64,000 nt of DNA. Origin: Polaribacter sp. (GTDB taxonomy: Bacteria > Bacteroidota > Bacteroidia > Flavobacteriales > Flavobacteriaceae). The translations under genes and the position numbers were made by a program. Location of the stretch: positions 310,001-374,000 of the forward strand of contig NZ_JAHEHX010000019.1 of the NCBI RefSeq assembly GCF_024639685.1. The letters are read 5' to 3'. Position 1 is the first letter of the stretch, and each line of letters starts with the position of its first letter. The notes under the pieces are model-generated. The model worked only from the letters and a program-made list of their open reading frames with translations, did no database searches and had not been told where the DNA came from. This document shows positions 29,302 through 38,620 of the stretch, piece by piece.

Positions 29302-29394
29302 TTTTTTTATTTAAAATTAATATAAGGGGATATTTACCTGTTTTTAAAATCGTTAAGATTTAAAACAAGTAAAGCATTTTAAAAAAAGTAAAAA

Positions 29395-29562
29395 TCACTG
29401 TAATATTTGTAAGTAAACTACGTGTAGCTTTGAAATAAGCAGTAAAATGGTAATGAAAGTAAGCGGAGAAACCTTAATTTTTTCGTTGCATTTCCAAAAT
29501 GCATCAAGACTATTTATCATCTCCTGTAAATAATCTTTGCCGAAATAAGTTAAACGTAACAT
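29395..29562 (-). CDS. Small membrane protein upstream of speA (new small ORF)
   Basis: A 55-residue frame not in standard-length ORF lists: ATG at 29562, TGA at 29395-29397. The N-terminal half is soluble (MLRLTYFGKDYLQEMINSLD). The C-terminal half has one hydrophobic segment (LTFITILLLISKLHVVYL) that could span the membrane. An exact TAAATTTG promoter box lies 20 bases before the ATG, and the speA start is 93 bases after its stop. I do not recognise the protein. Support is the open frame in very AT-rich DNA, its amino-acid character and the promoter. Confidence 0.45.
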   Translation of the reverse strand: MLRLTYFGKDYLQEMINSLDAFWKCNEKIKVSPLTFITILLLISKLHVVYLQILQ

Positions 29563-29581
29563 TTGACTATTAAAAGCAAAT

Positions 29582-29589
29582 CAAATTTA
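29582..29589 (-). promoter_or_regulatory. TAnnTTTG -7 box ahead of the small ORF and speA
   Basis: On the minus strand this reads TAAATTTG, an exact consensus, 20 bases before the small-ORF ATG. It is the only exact minus-strand match between 29302 and 29668, so it may drive the whole polyamine block. Confidence 0.5.
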
Positions 29590-29631
29590 TATTATTTTTT
29601 AATACAAAAAACAAATTAAAAAAATATTTTC

Positions 29632-29667
29632 AAAAAAAAGAGCAGTGATATGTAACTGCTCTTTTTT
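29632..29667 (-). terminator. Terminator after the helicase gene
   Basis: AAGAGCAGT pairs with ACTGCTCTT around an 8-base loop, with a run of eight T on the minus-strand 3' side. It abuts the stop codon at 29668. Confidence 0.8.
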
Positions 29668-31218
29668 TTATTCTTCTATTGGTGGATGACCAAATATTTT
29701 TTCATAATCTTTATCAAAATTTTCTCTTAAATAGGAATTCAATTTTTTCCTGTAATCATCTTTTAACCAGGTTACAAAGTTATGTGTACTTTTAGAAATA
29801 CATTTTGCATACCTATTTATTCTGTCATCTATCTCCTCTCCTAGCATTTTTGCTAAAATTAAAGCGTCAAAGACATCCTCGCTATTTTCAATACACATTC
29901 TAGCATGATGAACTATCGATTTCTCTAAAACTCTTTTCGAAGATTCTCCTGCACGAATAGTATCAATATACACAGCTTTCATATCAAAATAGGTGTCTTT
30001 AGAATTTGTAAATTCTTTCTTAACATCAGCTGGTAACTCGTATCTAAAGGTACTCTCTATCTCTTCATCAGAAAGAATTGCATTTAGGTAATAGTCTGGC
30101 GCTCTAAACATTTTTTGCCAATCTAAATCAGCACCCCAAGGTCCAAATCTATAAAAATTGTTTCCTAAATCTACAACATCAAAAGTGCTCTTGTTACCAA
30201 AGATACGTGAACCACGACCAATCATTTGGTAGTATAATGTTAATGACTTTGTTGCTCTATTAAGTATTATAGCCTCTATGCTCGGTTCATCAAAACCAGT
30301 TGTTAAAATACTTACAGAAGTTATAATTGCATTAGGAGTTTTATGAAACCATCTCAAAATTAGTTCACGTTCTTTCTTTGTATTTGTATTGTCTAAGTGA
30401 GCAATAGGATAACCAGCCTTTTTAAAAGCATGAAATACTTGAATAGAAGTGTTGATACCATTATTAAAAATAAGCGTTTTTTTGCCCTTTGCAGTTTCTT
30501 CGTAAGCAGAAACTAATTTAGAAAGCATGCCTGTATTAGTATATAAATCTTCAGAAGATTTCACAGTATAATCTCCATTAGCACCAACCTCTAAAGAAGT
30601 TAAACCTACATTGTAAGAGTACATATTAGCCTTGGCTAAATAACCACTATCTATTAAATCTTGTATAGATTCACCAACAAATAATTCTTGATAATTCTCA
30701 TACATTGGTAATTTAATGTTAGAACTAAGTGGTGTTGCAGTTACTCCTAAAATAAACGATTCACTAAAAAACTTAAATATTTTTGTAAATGAATTATAAT
30801 GCGCCTCATCTACAATTACCAAACCAATATCAGAAATATCTAATTTCTCATCATTTAATCGGTTTTTAAGTGTTTCTACCATAGCTACAAAACACTCAAA
30901 CTCATGCTGATCATCTAGCTTTGCAGTAGAATTTATTATTTTATTTCTTACACCAAACTCCTTTAACATTTTAGAAGTTTGTTTGCTTAATTCTATTCTG
31001 TGAGTTAAAACTAAAACTTTCTTTTTAAACGTTTTTATATAACGTCTTACAATTTCAGAAAAAATAACAGTTTTACCACCTCCAGTTGGTAGTTGATATA
31101 ATAAATGATAATCTTTTGGTGCAGTCTCAAATCGTTGAAAGATTTCATGCAATGCATCTTTTTGATAACCATATAATTCCTTACCCACTTTCTTATTTGA
31201 AGTACTGTTTTCTGCCAA
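29668..31218 (-). CDS. DEAD/DEAH-box superfamily 2 helicase
   Basis: A 516-residue ATP-dependent helicase of the SSL2/type III restriction-like group. Walker A is QLPTGGGKTVIF near residue 43, the box is VIVDEAHYN, and motif VI is QMIGRGSRIFG. A C-terminal domain of about 130 residues has no recognised motif. The start is TTG at 31218 (MAENSTSNKK). This is supported by an exact TACTTTTG promoter box 20 bases upstream. No restriction or modification partner is adjacent, so a repair or RNA role is equally possible. Confidence 0.88.
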   Translation of the reverse strand: MAENSTSNKKVGKELYGYQKDALHEIFQRFETAPKDYHLLYQLPTGGGKTVIFSEIVRRYIKTFKKKVLVLTHRIELSKQTSKMLKEFGVRNKIINSTAKLDDQHEFECFVAMVETLKNRLNDEKLDISDIGLVIVDEAHYNSFTKIFKFFSESFILGVTATPLSSNIKLPMYENYQELFVGESIQDLIDSGYLAKANMYSYNVGLTSLEVGANGDYTVKSSEDLYTNTGMLSKLVSAYEETAKGKKTLIFNNGINTSIQVFHAFKKAGYPIAHLDNTNTKKERELILRWFHKTPNAIITSVSILTTGFDEPSIEAIILNRATKSLTLYYQMIGRGSRIFGNKSTFDVVDLGNNFYRFGPWGADLDWQKMFRAPDYYLNAILSDEEIESTFRYELPADVKKEFTNSKDTYFDMKAVYIDTIRAGESSKRVLEKSIVHHARMCIENSEDVFDALILAKMLGEEIDDRINRYAKCISKSTHNFVTWLKDDYRKKLNSYLRENFDKDYEKIFGHPPIEE

Positions 31219-31238
31219 AAGTTTAAAAATTTAGGATA

Positions 31239-31246
31239 CAAAAGTA
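31239..31246 (-). promoter_or_regulatory. TAnnTTTG -7 box for the helicase
   Basis: Minus-strand TACTTTTG, exact consensus, 20 bases before the TTG start at 31218. Confidence 0.5.
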
Positions 31247-31276
31247 AGACTTAATTAAGGTTTAATGCAAGTTTAA

Positions 31277-31675
31277 CTATACAAATCTTGCAAGATCTAT
31301 TAAAGTAATATCATTGTGAGACGTATTAAATACAGAAAACCCATTTTTCACAACTATTACTTGTGGCGATTGATGAGTTACTTCAAATGTTTCTGCTATT
31401 TCGTTAGAGATATCTCTATAATTTAATAGATCTAGATAATAAACTTTTAAATTTTGGTGTTCCTCTTTAAAAAGATTTTCAAATTGCTTAATAACAACCT
31501 TACTAATTCCACATCGTGTAGAATGTTTGAATAAAAACACCGATGCTTTAATAGAAAATTGTTTTATCTCTTCTAACTGAGAAGAGCTTGTTAAAGGAAT
31601 CCACTGAATGTTGTTTTTAGTTTCTTTTTCTGAACCTTCTTTAGAATTTCCAAATATTGTATTGAATATACCCAT
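31277..31675 (-). CDS. ytxJ: Bacillithiol-system monothiol protein YtxJ
   Basis: A 132-residue thioredoxin-fold protein. The single active Cys is in FKHSTRCGISKVV near residue 55, and THQSPQVIVV contains the cis-Pro. The CGIS active site with a monothiol is the mark of the YtxJ family, thought to act as a bacilliredoxin that removes bacillithiol from proteins. The bacillithiol-biosynthesis gene bshB1 is in the same window (45720), which fits. Cytoplasmic. Confidence 0.88.
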   Translation of the reverse strand: MGIFNTIFGNSKEGSEKETKNNIQWIPLTSSSQLEEIKQFSIKASVFLFKHSTRCGISKVVIKQFENLFKEEHQNLKVYYLDLLNYRDISNEIAETFEVTHQSPQVIVVKNGFSVFNTSHNDITLIDLARFV

Positions 31676-31698
31676 TGTATTTTAATTTTTAATAAATA

Positions 31699-31706
31699 CA
31701 AATATA
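31699..31706 (-). promoter_or_regulatory. TAnnTTTG -7 box for ytxJ
   Basis: Minus-strand TATATTTG, exact consensus, 23 bases before the ATG at 31675. Confidence 0.5.
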
Positions 31707-31831
31707 CAAACTTTAAACAGTCATAAAGTCATAAACAGTAAGGGTTTTAAGACAAAATGACGCTATTAGGAAAAATGATATGAATGGTATTAAAATTGCT
31801 TATTTAAAAATATAGCACAAAATAGATTAAA

Positions 31832-34438
31832 ATGAATTTTAATAACTATACAACAAAATCACAAGAGACCATTCAAATGGCGCAACAAATTGCGAAAGGA
31901 TTTAGTCATAATCAAATAGAAAACGAACATATTTTTAAAGCTTTAATTCAAGTTGATGAAAATGTTTTACCTTTTTTGTTTAAGAAATTAAACATTAATC
32001 TAGATTTGATAACCCAAATTTTAGACAAGCAATTAGAAAGTTTACCAAAAGTTTCTGGTGCTGAGTTAATGTTATCTAGAGAAACTGGAACAAGTTTAAA
32101 TGAAGCATCTATTATTGCCAAAAGCATGAAAGATGATTATGTGTCTATAGAACATTTAATTCTTGCCATTTTTAAATCTAAAAGTAAAATTGCTCAGATT
32201 TTAAAAGATCAAGGAGTTACTGAGAAGGATTTAAAAGCTACAATAGAAGAATTAAGAAAAGGAGAACATGTTACTTCACAAAACCAAGAAGAAACCTATA
32301 ACTCTCTTAACAAGTTTGCAAAAAATTTAAATCAGCTTGCGCAAGAAAACAAGCTAGACCCTGTAATAGGTAGAGATGAGGAAATTAGAAGATTACTTCA
32401 AATTTTATCACGTAGAACAAAAAACAATCCAATTTTAGTTGGTGAACCTGGTACAGGTAAAACTGCAATTGCAGAAGGTTTAGCTCATAGAATTGTAGAT
32501 GGTGATGTACCAGAAAACCTAAAAGATAAATTAATTTTCTCTTTAGATATGGGCGCTTTAATTGCTGGTGCAAAATACAAAGGAGAGTTTGAAGAGCGAT
32601 TAAAAGCTGTAATTAAAGAAGTAACAACTTCTGATGGAGACATCGTTTTATTTATTGATGAAATTCACACTCTAATTGGTGCTGGAGGTGGACAAGGAGC
32701 AATGGATGCTGCCAATATTTTAAAACCAGCTTTAGCTCGAGGAGAATTGCGTGCAATTGGAGCTACTACCCTAGATGAATATCAAAAATATTTTGAAAAA
32801 GACAAGGCTTTAGAACGTAGATTTCAAAAAGTACAGGTAAATGAGCCAGATACAGAAAGTGCCATTTCTATACTTAGAGGAATTAAAGAAAAGTATGAAA
32901 CACATCATAAAGTTCGTATTAAAGATGAAGCAATTATTGGTGCTGTAGAATTATCTCAAAGATATATTACCAATCGATTTTTACCAGATAAAGCTATTGA
33001 TTTAATGGATGAAGCTGCTTCTAAATTACGTATGGAAATAAACTCTAAACCAGAAGAATTAGATGTTTTAGACAGAAAAGTAATGCAGTTAGAGATTGAA
33101 ATTGAAGCTATCAAACGTGAAAAAGATGAAATTAAACTAAAATCTTTAAGATCTGACTTGGCTAACTTAAAAGAGGAACGTAATGAAATAAATGCAAAAT
33201 GGAAATCTGAAAAAGAGGTTGTAGATAATATTCAGAATACCAAAGCAGCTATTGAAGATTTTAAATCTGAAGCAGAAAAAGCAGAACGTGAAGGAGATTA
33301 TGGTAAAGTTGCTGAAATTAGATATGGCAAAATTAAAAATGCTCAAGAAGATTTAGAGTCTTATCAAAAGGTTTTACATGAAAATCAGAACGAAAAATCT
33401 TTAATTAAAGAAGAAGTTACTTTAGACGATATAGCAGAAGTTGTAGCAAAATGGACAGGAATTCCAGTAACTAAAATGATACAATCTGAGCGTGAAAAGT
33501 TGCTAAAACTAGAAGATCAATTACATAAAAGAGTTGTAGGTCAAGAAGAAGCAATTGTAGCAATTTCTGATGCTGTTAGAAGATCTAAAGCAGGGTTACA
33601 AAACCCTAACAAACCAATTGGTAGTTTCTTATTTTTAGGCACTACAGGTGTTGGTAAAACAGAATTAGCAAAAGCATTAGCTGAATATTTATTTGATGAT
33701 GAAAATGCCATGACAAGAATTGATATGAGTGAGTATCAAGAACGTCATTCTGTAAGTAGATTAGTAGGTGCTCCTCCAGGTTATGTGGGTTATGATGAAG
33801 GAGGACAATTAACGGAAGCTGTTAGAAGAAAACCTTATTCTGTAGTACTCTTAGATGAAATTGAAAAAGCACATCCAGATACGTTTAATGTACTCTTACA
33901 AGTTTTAGATGAAGGTAGATTAACAGACAATAAAGGACGAGTTGCAGACTTTAAAAATGCAATTATAATCATGACATCAAATATGGGAAGCCGTATTATT
34001 CAAGAAAAATTCTCTGATCCTAAAGCAGATTTAGATGCTGTTACAGAATTGGCAAAAATTGAAGTTTTAGGTTTGTTAAAAAAATCTGTTAGACCAGAGT
34101 TTTTAAATAGAATAGATGATGTTATTATGTTTACCCCTTTAAAAAAGTCAGATATTTTTGAAATTGTTAAATTACAAATAGCACAATTAAAAAAAATGAT
34201 TGGCAAACAAGAAATCACATTAGATGCTACAGATGAGGCTATAACTCACCTTTCAAAAAAAGGATATCAACCTGAATTTGGTGCAAGACCTGTAAAAAGA
34301 GTAATTCAGAAAGAAGTACTAAATCAACTTTCTAAAGAAATACTTTCAGGTAAAATTACCACTGATAGTATTATTTTGTTAGATGCTTTTGATAATAAGT
34401 TAGTTTTTAGAAATCAATCTGATTTAGTGGAGAACTAA
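31832..34438 (+). CDS. clpB: ClpB disaggregase
   Basis: An 868-residue AAA+ chaperone that extracts proteins from aggregates together with DnaK. It has an N-terminal repeat domain, a first Walker A GEPGTGKT near residue 204, a coiled-coil middle domain (about 410-530, many Glu/Lys), a second Walker A GTTGVGKT near 607, and the sensor region. [26 protein letters not shown] is split across the usual pore loop. Length and architecture are standard. No CIRCE element is visible in the 156-base upstream region. A terminator follows. Confidence 0.97.
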   Translation: MNFNNYTTKSQETIQMAQQIAKGFSHNQIENEHIFKALIQVDENVLPFLFKKLNINLDLITQILDKQLESLPKVSGAELMLSRETGTSLNEASIIAKSMKDDYVSIEHLILAIFKSKSKIAQILKDQGVTEKDLKATIEELRKGEHVTSQNQEETYNSLNKFAKNLNQLAQENKLDPVIGRDEEIRRLLQILSRRTKNNPILVGEPGTGKTAIAEGLAHRIVDGDVPENLKDKLIFSLDMGALIAGAKYKGEFEERLKAVIKEVTTSDGDIVLFIDEIHTLIGAGGGQGAMDAANILKPALARGELRAIGATTLDEYQKYFEKDKALERRFQKVQVNEPDTESAISILRGIKEKYETHHKVRIKDEAIIGAVELSQRYITNRFLPDKAIDLMDEAASKLRMEINSKPEELDVLDRKVMQLEIEIEAIKREKDEIKLKSLRSDLANLKEERNEINAKWKSEKEVVDNIQNTKAAIEDFKSEAEKAEREGDYGKVAEIRYGKIKNAQEDLESYQKVLHENQNEKSLIKEEVTLDDIAEVVAKWTGIPVTKMIQSEREKLLKLEDQLHKRVVGQEEAIVAISDAVRRSKAGLQNPNKPIGSFLFLGTTGVGKTELAKALAEYLFDDENAMTRIDMSEYQERHSVSRLVGAPPGYVGYDEGGQLTEAVRRKPYSVVLLDEIEKAHPDTFNVLLQVLDEGRLTDNKGRVADFKNAIIIMTSNMGSRIIQEKFSDPKADLDAVTELAKIEVLGLLKKSVRPEFLNRIDDVIMFTPLKKSDIFEIVKLQIAQLKKMIGKQEITLDATDEAITHLSKKGYQPEFGARPVKRVIQKEVLNQLSKEILSGKITTDSIILLDAFDNKLVFRNQSDLVEN

Positions 34439-34460
34439 GCTATTAAATGGTTAAATTACA

Positions 34461-34496
34461 AAAAGTGATGTTTAAAAAACATCACTTTCCTTTTTT
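34461..34496 (+). terminator. Terminator after clpB
   Basis: AAAGTGATGTTT pairs with AACATCACTTT around a short A-rich loop, followed by CC and six T. Confidence 0.8.
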
Positions 34497-34525
34497 AATT
34501 ATATTCGCATACTAACCTATGTATT

Positions 34526-35023
34526 ATGAAGAAATTTTTTCTGCTTTTTGTATTTACTTTTACTTTGTTAATAAGCTGTACAGCAAATGAAACAACCACT
34601 TACTACCTAATTCGTCATTCAGAAAAAGATAGAACAAATCCTAGAGATAGAAATCCTAATTTAAATATTGAAGGAGAAAAAAGAGCTCAAAATTGGGCAG
34701 AATATTTTAAAGACACTCAAATTGATGCAGTATATTCTACCAACTATAATAGAACCATACAAACAGCTACACCAACTGCTTTTAGTAATAATTTAAAGGT
34801 AGCTATTTATAACCCTAACAATATGTATGATTCTGTTTTTCAGAAAAACACTAAAGGAAAATCGGTTCTAGTAGTGGGGCATAGTAATACTACACCAGTC
34901 TTTGCTAATAAGATTTTAGATGAAGATAAATACGTAAATATGGCCGATGATGACAATGCTACACTATTTATCATTACTATTAAAGGAGATGAAATAAGTA
35001 GTAAAACTAAAAAAGTAAACTAA
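34526..35023 (+). CDS. Histidine-phosphatase-family lipoprotein
   Basis: A 165-residue SixA/phosphoglycerate-mutase-fold protein. A lipoprotein signal (MKKFFLLFVFTFTLLISC) puts the modified Cys at 18. The catalytic string YYLIRHSEK follows, with the second His in LVVGHSNTTPVF near residue 118. It probably removes phosphate from small molecules or proteins at the periplasmic face. The family is catalytically diverse, so the substrate is open. Its end lies 2 bases from the end of the convergent DUF6503 gene. Confidence 0.85.
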   Translation: MKKFFLLFVFTFTLLISCTANETTTYYLIRHSEKDRTNPRDRNPNLNIEGEKRAQNWAEYFKDTQIDAVYSTNYNRTIQTATPTAFSNNLKVAIYNPNNMYDSVFQKNTKGKSVLVVGHSNTTPVFANKILDEDKYVNMADDDNATLFIITIKGDEISSKTKKVN

Positions 35024-35025
35024 TT

Positions 35026-35763
35026 TCAATTAAAATCAACTTCTATATCTTCTAATATTATTTCAGAAACCTTTTCTAATTTACTGTTTTCAAAAGATGT
35101 ATCTAAATTAATTAATTCGGTTTTTTTAGTAATAGGTTTATAATTATAGTAATCTACAAAACGAATTCCTTTTACGAAGCATTGTTCTTTTAAAGTGCGG
35201 AATCTTTTTCCTCCACCATTAGTTTCATAAGCATAAGCTAAATAATCGATTAGAAACGTTTCTTGATTAACCCAATAAATAAAAATATCATTAAAATCTT
35301 CTCCTCCTCCATTTTCATCAAAAGTAATTTCTATTTTATAATAGGGAACTCCATTTACAGTATTTGAAGGCAATAACTTTTTACGAACAGCTTTATCATT
35401 TAATCCAAAAGGTAAAACCGAAAAATAATGAACAGAGTTAATAGAGTTACTGTAATTAGTAATCATTGAATCTACAACCTTAGTTGGTTTTTTGTTGATA
35501 AACCTTTGGTAGCTGGTATTTGAAATAAATTCATCTATAAAAAAAGAATCTTTTTTAAAAGTTCTAAACAATTTAAAAAGTCCATTTTTTCGAATTGCTT
35601 TATATTTTTTATCTCTAAATCGAAATGAAATTTCTGAAATAGTAACTTTATGAGCTCCAGAAGCATAAATACTTTTATCTATAATTTCTTGAGCTGTTAA
35701 ATTAACTTTATTAGGTTTGCATGAAATAAAAAGAGCTACTACTAGTATGTATATTAAGCGCAT
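35026..35763 (-). CDS. DUF6503-like lipoprotein
   Basis: A 245-residue exported lipoprotein. MRLIYILVVALFISC is a type II signal, and ATG at 35763 is chosen over an upstream in-frame start at 35805, which would bury the signal. The mature part (EIIDKSIYASGAHKV, later DIFIYWVNQETFLIDYLAYAY) has a LolA-like beta pattern seen in the flavobacterial DUF6503 family. Function is unknown. Confidence 0.7.
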   Translation of the reverse strand: MRLIYILVVALFISCKPNKVNLTAQEIIDKSIYASGAHKVTISEISFRFRDKKYKAIRKNGLFKLFRTFKKDSFFIDEFISNTSYQRFINKKPTKVVDSMITNYSNSINSVHYFSVLPFGLNDKAVRKKLLPSNTVNGVPYYKIEITFDENGGGEDFNDIFIYWVNQETFLIDYLAYAYETNGGGKRFRTLKEQCFVKGIRFVDYYNYKPITKKTELINLDTSFENSKLEKVSEIILEDIEVDFN

Positions 35764-35835
35764 TGAATGAGTTTTTATGAAAAAAATGTCGTTACTAAAC
35801 GTCAAATTTACATTTCTTTCTCTAATCTAATAATG

Positions 35836-35843
35836 TATCTTTG
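35836..35843 (+). promoter_or_regulatory. TAnnTTTG -7 box for smpB
   Basis: TATCTTTG, exact consensus. It overlaps an in-frame TTG at 35841, ruling that codon out as the translation start and supporting the TTG at 35868. Confidence 0.55.
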
Positions 35844-35867
35844 TATAAAATAAAAGCAGACTTAGAA

Positions 35868-36329
35868 TTGCAGAAAAAAATAAACATACAAAATAAAAAA
35901 GCACGTTTCGAATTTGAAATTCTAGACAATTATGTTGCTGGAATTCAATTAACTGGAACAGAAATTAAATCTATAAGACAAAGTCAAGCTAGAATAACAG
36001 AGAGTTTTTGCGAATTTAATGAGCGTGGAGAATTGTTTATTGTAAACATGTACATTAAAGAATATATGTATGGCAATCACTTTAACCATAAACCAAAAAG
36101 CGAAAGACGTTTACTTCTAAATAAACGAGAACTTAGGAGTCTTAAAAAAGATGTTGAAGCTAAAGGTAATACTATAGTACCTCTTAAACTTTTTATTAAC
36201 GATAGAGGTTTTGCTAAGTTAGAAATAGCCCTAGCAAAAGGAAAGCAAACGCATGATAAGCGAAATGTTATTAAAGATAGAGATAACAAAAGGGATTTAG
36301 CAAGAATAAAGAAAAGCTTCAATGCTTAG
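35868..36329 (+). CDS. smpB: SsrA-binding protein SmpB
   Basis: A 153-residue tmRNA partner that rescues stalled ribosomes. It has the oligonucleotide-binding core FEILDNYVAGIQLTGTEIKSIR and the conserved KGKQTHDKRNVIKDRD near the C terminus. The start is TTG at 35868 (QKKINIQNKK follows), matching the usual N terminus. Extending to 35841 would start inside the promoter box. Its end overlaps maf by 8 bases (ATGCTTAG), indicating translational coupling. Confidence 0.95.
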   Translation: MQKKINIQNKKARFEFEILDNYVAGIQLTGTEIKSIRQSQARITESFCEFNERGELFIVNMYIKEYMYGNHFNHKPKSERRLLLNKRELRSLKKDVEAKGNTIVPLKLFINDRGFAKLEIALAKGKQTHDKRNVIKDRDNKRDLARIKKSFNA

Positions 36330-36900
36330 AGAAAAATTAAAAAATTATACTATTATTTTAGCTTCTGGGTCTCTTAGAAGGCAGCAATTTTTAAAGGATT
36401 TAGATATTGATTTTATTATCAACACAAAACCTGTAGATGAAATTTATCCTATGCATTTGCAAGGTACTGAAATAACAGATTTTTTAGCAGATTTAAAGTC
36501 CAAAGCATTTACTGAGTTAGATGAAAAGGATGTATTAATTACTTCAGATACTATTGTTTGGTTAAAAAACAAAGCCTTAGGTAAACCTAAAGATAGAGAC
36601 GATGCTTTTAACATGTTGCAAAGCCTTTCTAACAAAACACATGAAGTAATAACTTCTATTAGCATAAAAACAAAACACACTCAAAAAATTATAAACGATA
36701 CAACCTTAGTAAGCTTTAAAAAATTGACTAACGAGGAAATTAATTATTACATAGATACCTACAAACCTTATGACAAAGCTGGTGCTTACGGAATTCAAGA
36801 ATGGATAGGTTTTATAGGTATCGATACTATAGAAGGTAGCTATTATAATGTGGCAGGTTTTCCTGTTCATAAGCTATATGATGAGTTATTGCGATTGTAA
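36322..36900 (+). CDS. maf: Maf-like nucleotide pyrophosphatase
   Basis: A 192-residue house-cleaning enzyme that hydrolyses non-canonical nucleoside triphosphates. The N-terminal phosphate-binding LASGSLRRQQFL is present, followed by SDTIVWLKNKALGKPKD with the catalytic Asp, and DKAGAYGIQEWIG near 150. Length is standard. It is coupled to smpB by an 8-base overlap. The specificity (dTTP/UTP versus m7GTP subfamilies) is not assigned. Confidence 0.93.
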   Translation: MLREKLKNYTIILASGSLRRQQFLKDLDIDFIINTKPVDEIYPMHLQGTEITDFLADLKSKAFTELDEKDVLITSDTIVWLKNKALGKPKDRDDAFNMLQSLSNKTHEVITSISIKTKHTQKIINDTTLVSFKKLTNEEINYYIDTYKPYDKAGAYGIQEWIGFIGIDTIEGSYYNVAGFPVHKLYDELLRL

Positions 36901-37014
36901 GCAGTAACTTCCTCACAAACTGTTAAAAAGTCTTCTTTCTTATCTTAAAAATAACAACTATAAAGAAAAATAAAAGTTTATTTTTACCAAAATTTTTACA
37001 ACAATATATTTATA

Positions 37015-37968
37015 ATGAAAAAATATACATACACAGAAAAAAAAGATACACGTTCAGGCTTTGGTGACGGTTTAACTGAATTAGGAAGAACTAATCCAAA
37101 CGTAGTTGCTTTATGTGCAGATTTAATTGGTTCTTTAAAAATGGATCAGTTTATAAAAGAAAATCCAGAACGTTTTTTTCAAGTAGGTATTGCAGAAGCA
37201 AACATGATTGGTATTGCTGCTGGTTTGACAATTGGTGGTAAAATACCTTTTACAGGTACTTTTGCTAACTTTTCTACTGGTAGAGTTTATGATCAAATAA
37301 GACAATCTGTTGCTTATTCTGGTAAAAACGTAAAAGTATGTGCATCTCATGCAGGTGTTACCTTAGGTGAAGATGGAGCTACACACCAAATATTAGAAGA
37401 CATTGGTTTAATGAAGATGTTACCAGGAATGACAGTGATCAACCCTTGTGATTATAACCAAACAAAAGCAGCAACTTTAGCCATTGCAGATTTTGAAGGG
37501 CCAGTTTATTTACGTTTTGGACGTCCAAAAGTTCCGGTATTTATGCCTGAAGATGCTAAGTTTGAAATTGGTAAAGGTATTCAGTTAACAGAAGGTACAG
37601 ATGTTACTATAGTTGCTACTGGACATTTAGTTTGGGAATCTTTACAAGCAGCAGAACAATTAGAAGCAGAAGGTATTTCTGCAGAAGTAATAAACATTCA
37701 TACTATCAAACCCTTAGATGAAGATATTATTTTAAAATCTGTTGCAAAGACAAGGTGTATAGTAACTGCAGAAGAACATAATAAATTAGGAGGTTTAGGT
37801 GAAAGTGTTGCAAGAACACTAGCCTTAAAAACTCCTACTCCACAAGAATTTGTAGCAACAAATGATACTTTTGGAGAATCTGGAACACCTGCCCAATTAA
37901 TGGCTAAATATGGGTTAGACTCAAATGCCGTTATAAAAGCAGTTAAAAAAGTAATTTCTAGAAAGTAA
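37015..37968 (+). CDS. Transketolase, C-terminal (pyrimidine-binding) subunit
   Basis: A 317-residue half-enzyme. The Pyr domain carries FFQVGIAEANMIGIAAGL with the catalytic Glu, and the C-terminal domain has VINIHTIKPLDE. In this phylum transketolase is commonly split into two genes that form one thiamine-diphosphate enzyme of the pentose phosphate pathway. The N-terminal (PP-domain) half is usually adjacent upstream. Here the upstream neighbour is maf and no N-terminal half exists in the window. It is a standalone gene after 114 bases of AT-rich spacer. Confidence 0.9.
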   Translation: MKKYTYTEKKDTRSGFGDGLTELGRTNPNVVALCADLIGSLKMDQFIKENPERFFQVGIAEANMIGIAAGLTIGGKIPFTGTFANFSTGRVYDQIRQSVAYSGKNVKVCASHAGVTLGEDGATHQILEDIGLMKMLPGMTVINPCDYNQTKAATLAIADFEGPVYLRFGRPKVPVFMPEDAKFEIGKGIQLTEGTDVTIVATGHLVWESLQAAEQLEAEGISAEVINIHTIKPLDEDIILKSVAKTRCIVTAEEHNKLGGLGESVARTLALKTPTPQEFVATNDTFGESGTPAQLMAKYGLDSNAVIKAVKKVISRK

Positions 37969-38007
37969 TTTCGTTATATTTAAGGAAGTTTAATTAATAA
38001 AAATGAT

Positions 38008-38601
38008 ATGAAGAAAGTAATTTTAGTAGTGTTTTTGGCCTTAGGATTAAGTCAAGTTTCAAATGCACAAATCGATTTTGGTATTAAGGCTGGTATCAAT
38101 TACAACAATAATGGAGAAGATGCTTTTAAAGATGCTACAAATAATATTGCAGAAGGTGCTAGTGCAAAAACAGGATACCATGCAGGAATTTGGTTTAGAG
38201 GTAAATTACCAATTTTAGGTTTATACTTAAGACCAGAAATCATCTATACAGAAGTGAAGTCTGAGTTTGAAGTCTTAGCAGAAGACTATAATTTTAAAAA
38301 ATTAGATGTTCCTGTTTTAGTAGGTAAAAAAATATTAGGATTTGCACACGTATTTGCAGGTCCTTCTTTCCAGTATATTTTAGAAGACAAAATAGATTTT
38401 AGTAGTTTTTCTACAGATGAATTTGATAAATTTACATTAGGCTTGCAATTTGGTGCTGGTGTGGAGTTTGATAATATTGGAATAGATGTTCGTTGGGAAA
38501 GAGGCTTATCTGCTTCTGAAGCAAGATTTACAAACAACACAAATATTACTGTTGATAATAGAACAAATCAAATTATTTTTGGAGTTTCTCTAAAGTTCTA
38601 A
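38008..38601 (+). CDS. Outer-membrane beta-barrel protein (PorT/OMP_b-brl family)
   Basis: A 197-residue exported barrel. The signal peptide MKKVILVVFLALGLSQVSNA is followed by QIDFGIKAGINYNNN and alternating strands, and the last residues (QIIFGVSLKF) end in the C-terminal aromatic typical of assembled outer-membrane barrels. Function is unknown. It is not the PorT of the type IX secretion system on sequence evidence alone. Confidence 0.8.
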   Translation: MKKVILVVFLALGLSQVSNAQIDFGIKAGINYNNNGEDAFKDATNNIAEGASAKTGYHAGIWFRGKLPILGLYLRPEIIYTEVKSEFEVLAEDYNFKKLDVPVLVGKKILGFAHVFAGPSFQYILEDKIDFSSFSTDEFDKFTLGLQFGAGVEFDNIGIDVRWERGLSASEARFTNNTNITVDNRTNQIIFGVSLKF

Positions 38602-38620
38602 GAAGACACAAAATATTACA

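Noticed and set aside
29447..29533. 28-residue plus-strand frame with a TAGCTTTG box (29425-29432) antisense to the small minus-strand ORF
   Set aside because: Shorter than the minus-strand frame, has no terminator and no recognised character. Kept only as a possible antisense transcript.
31676..31831. CIRCE-type heat-shock operator before clpB
   Set aside because: No TTAGCACTC-N9-GAGTGCTAA dyad was found.
35841..36329. tmRNA gene next to smpB
   Set aside because: No tRNA-like Ala acceptor or mRNA-like segment seen near smpB. tmRNA must be elsewhere.
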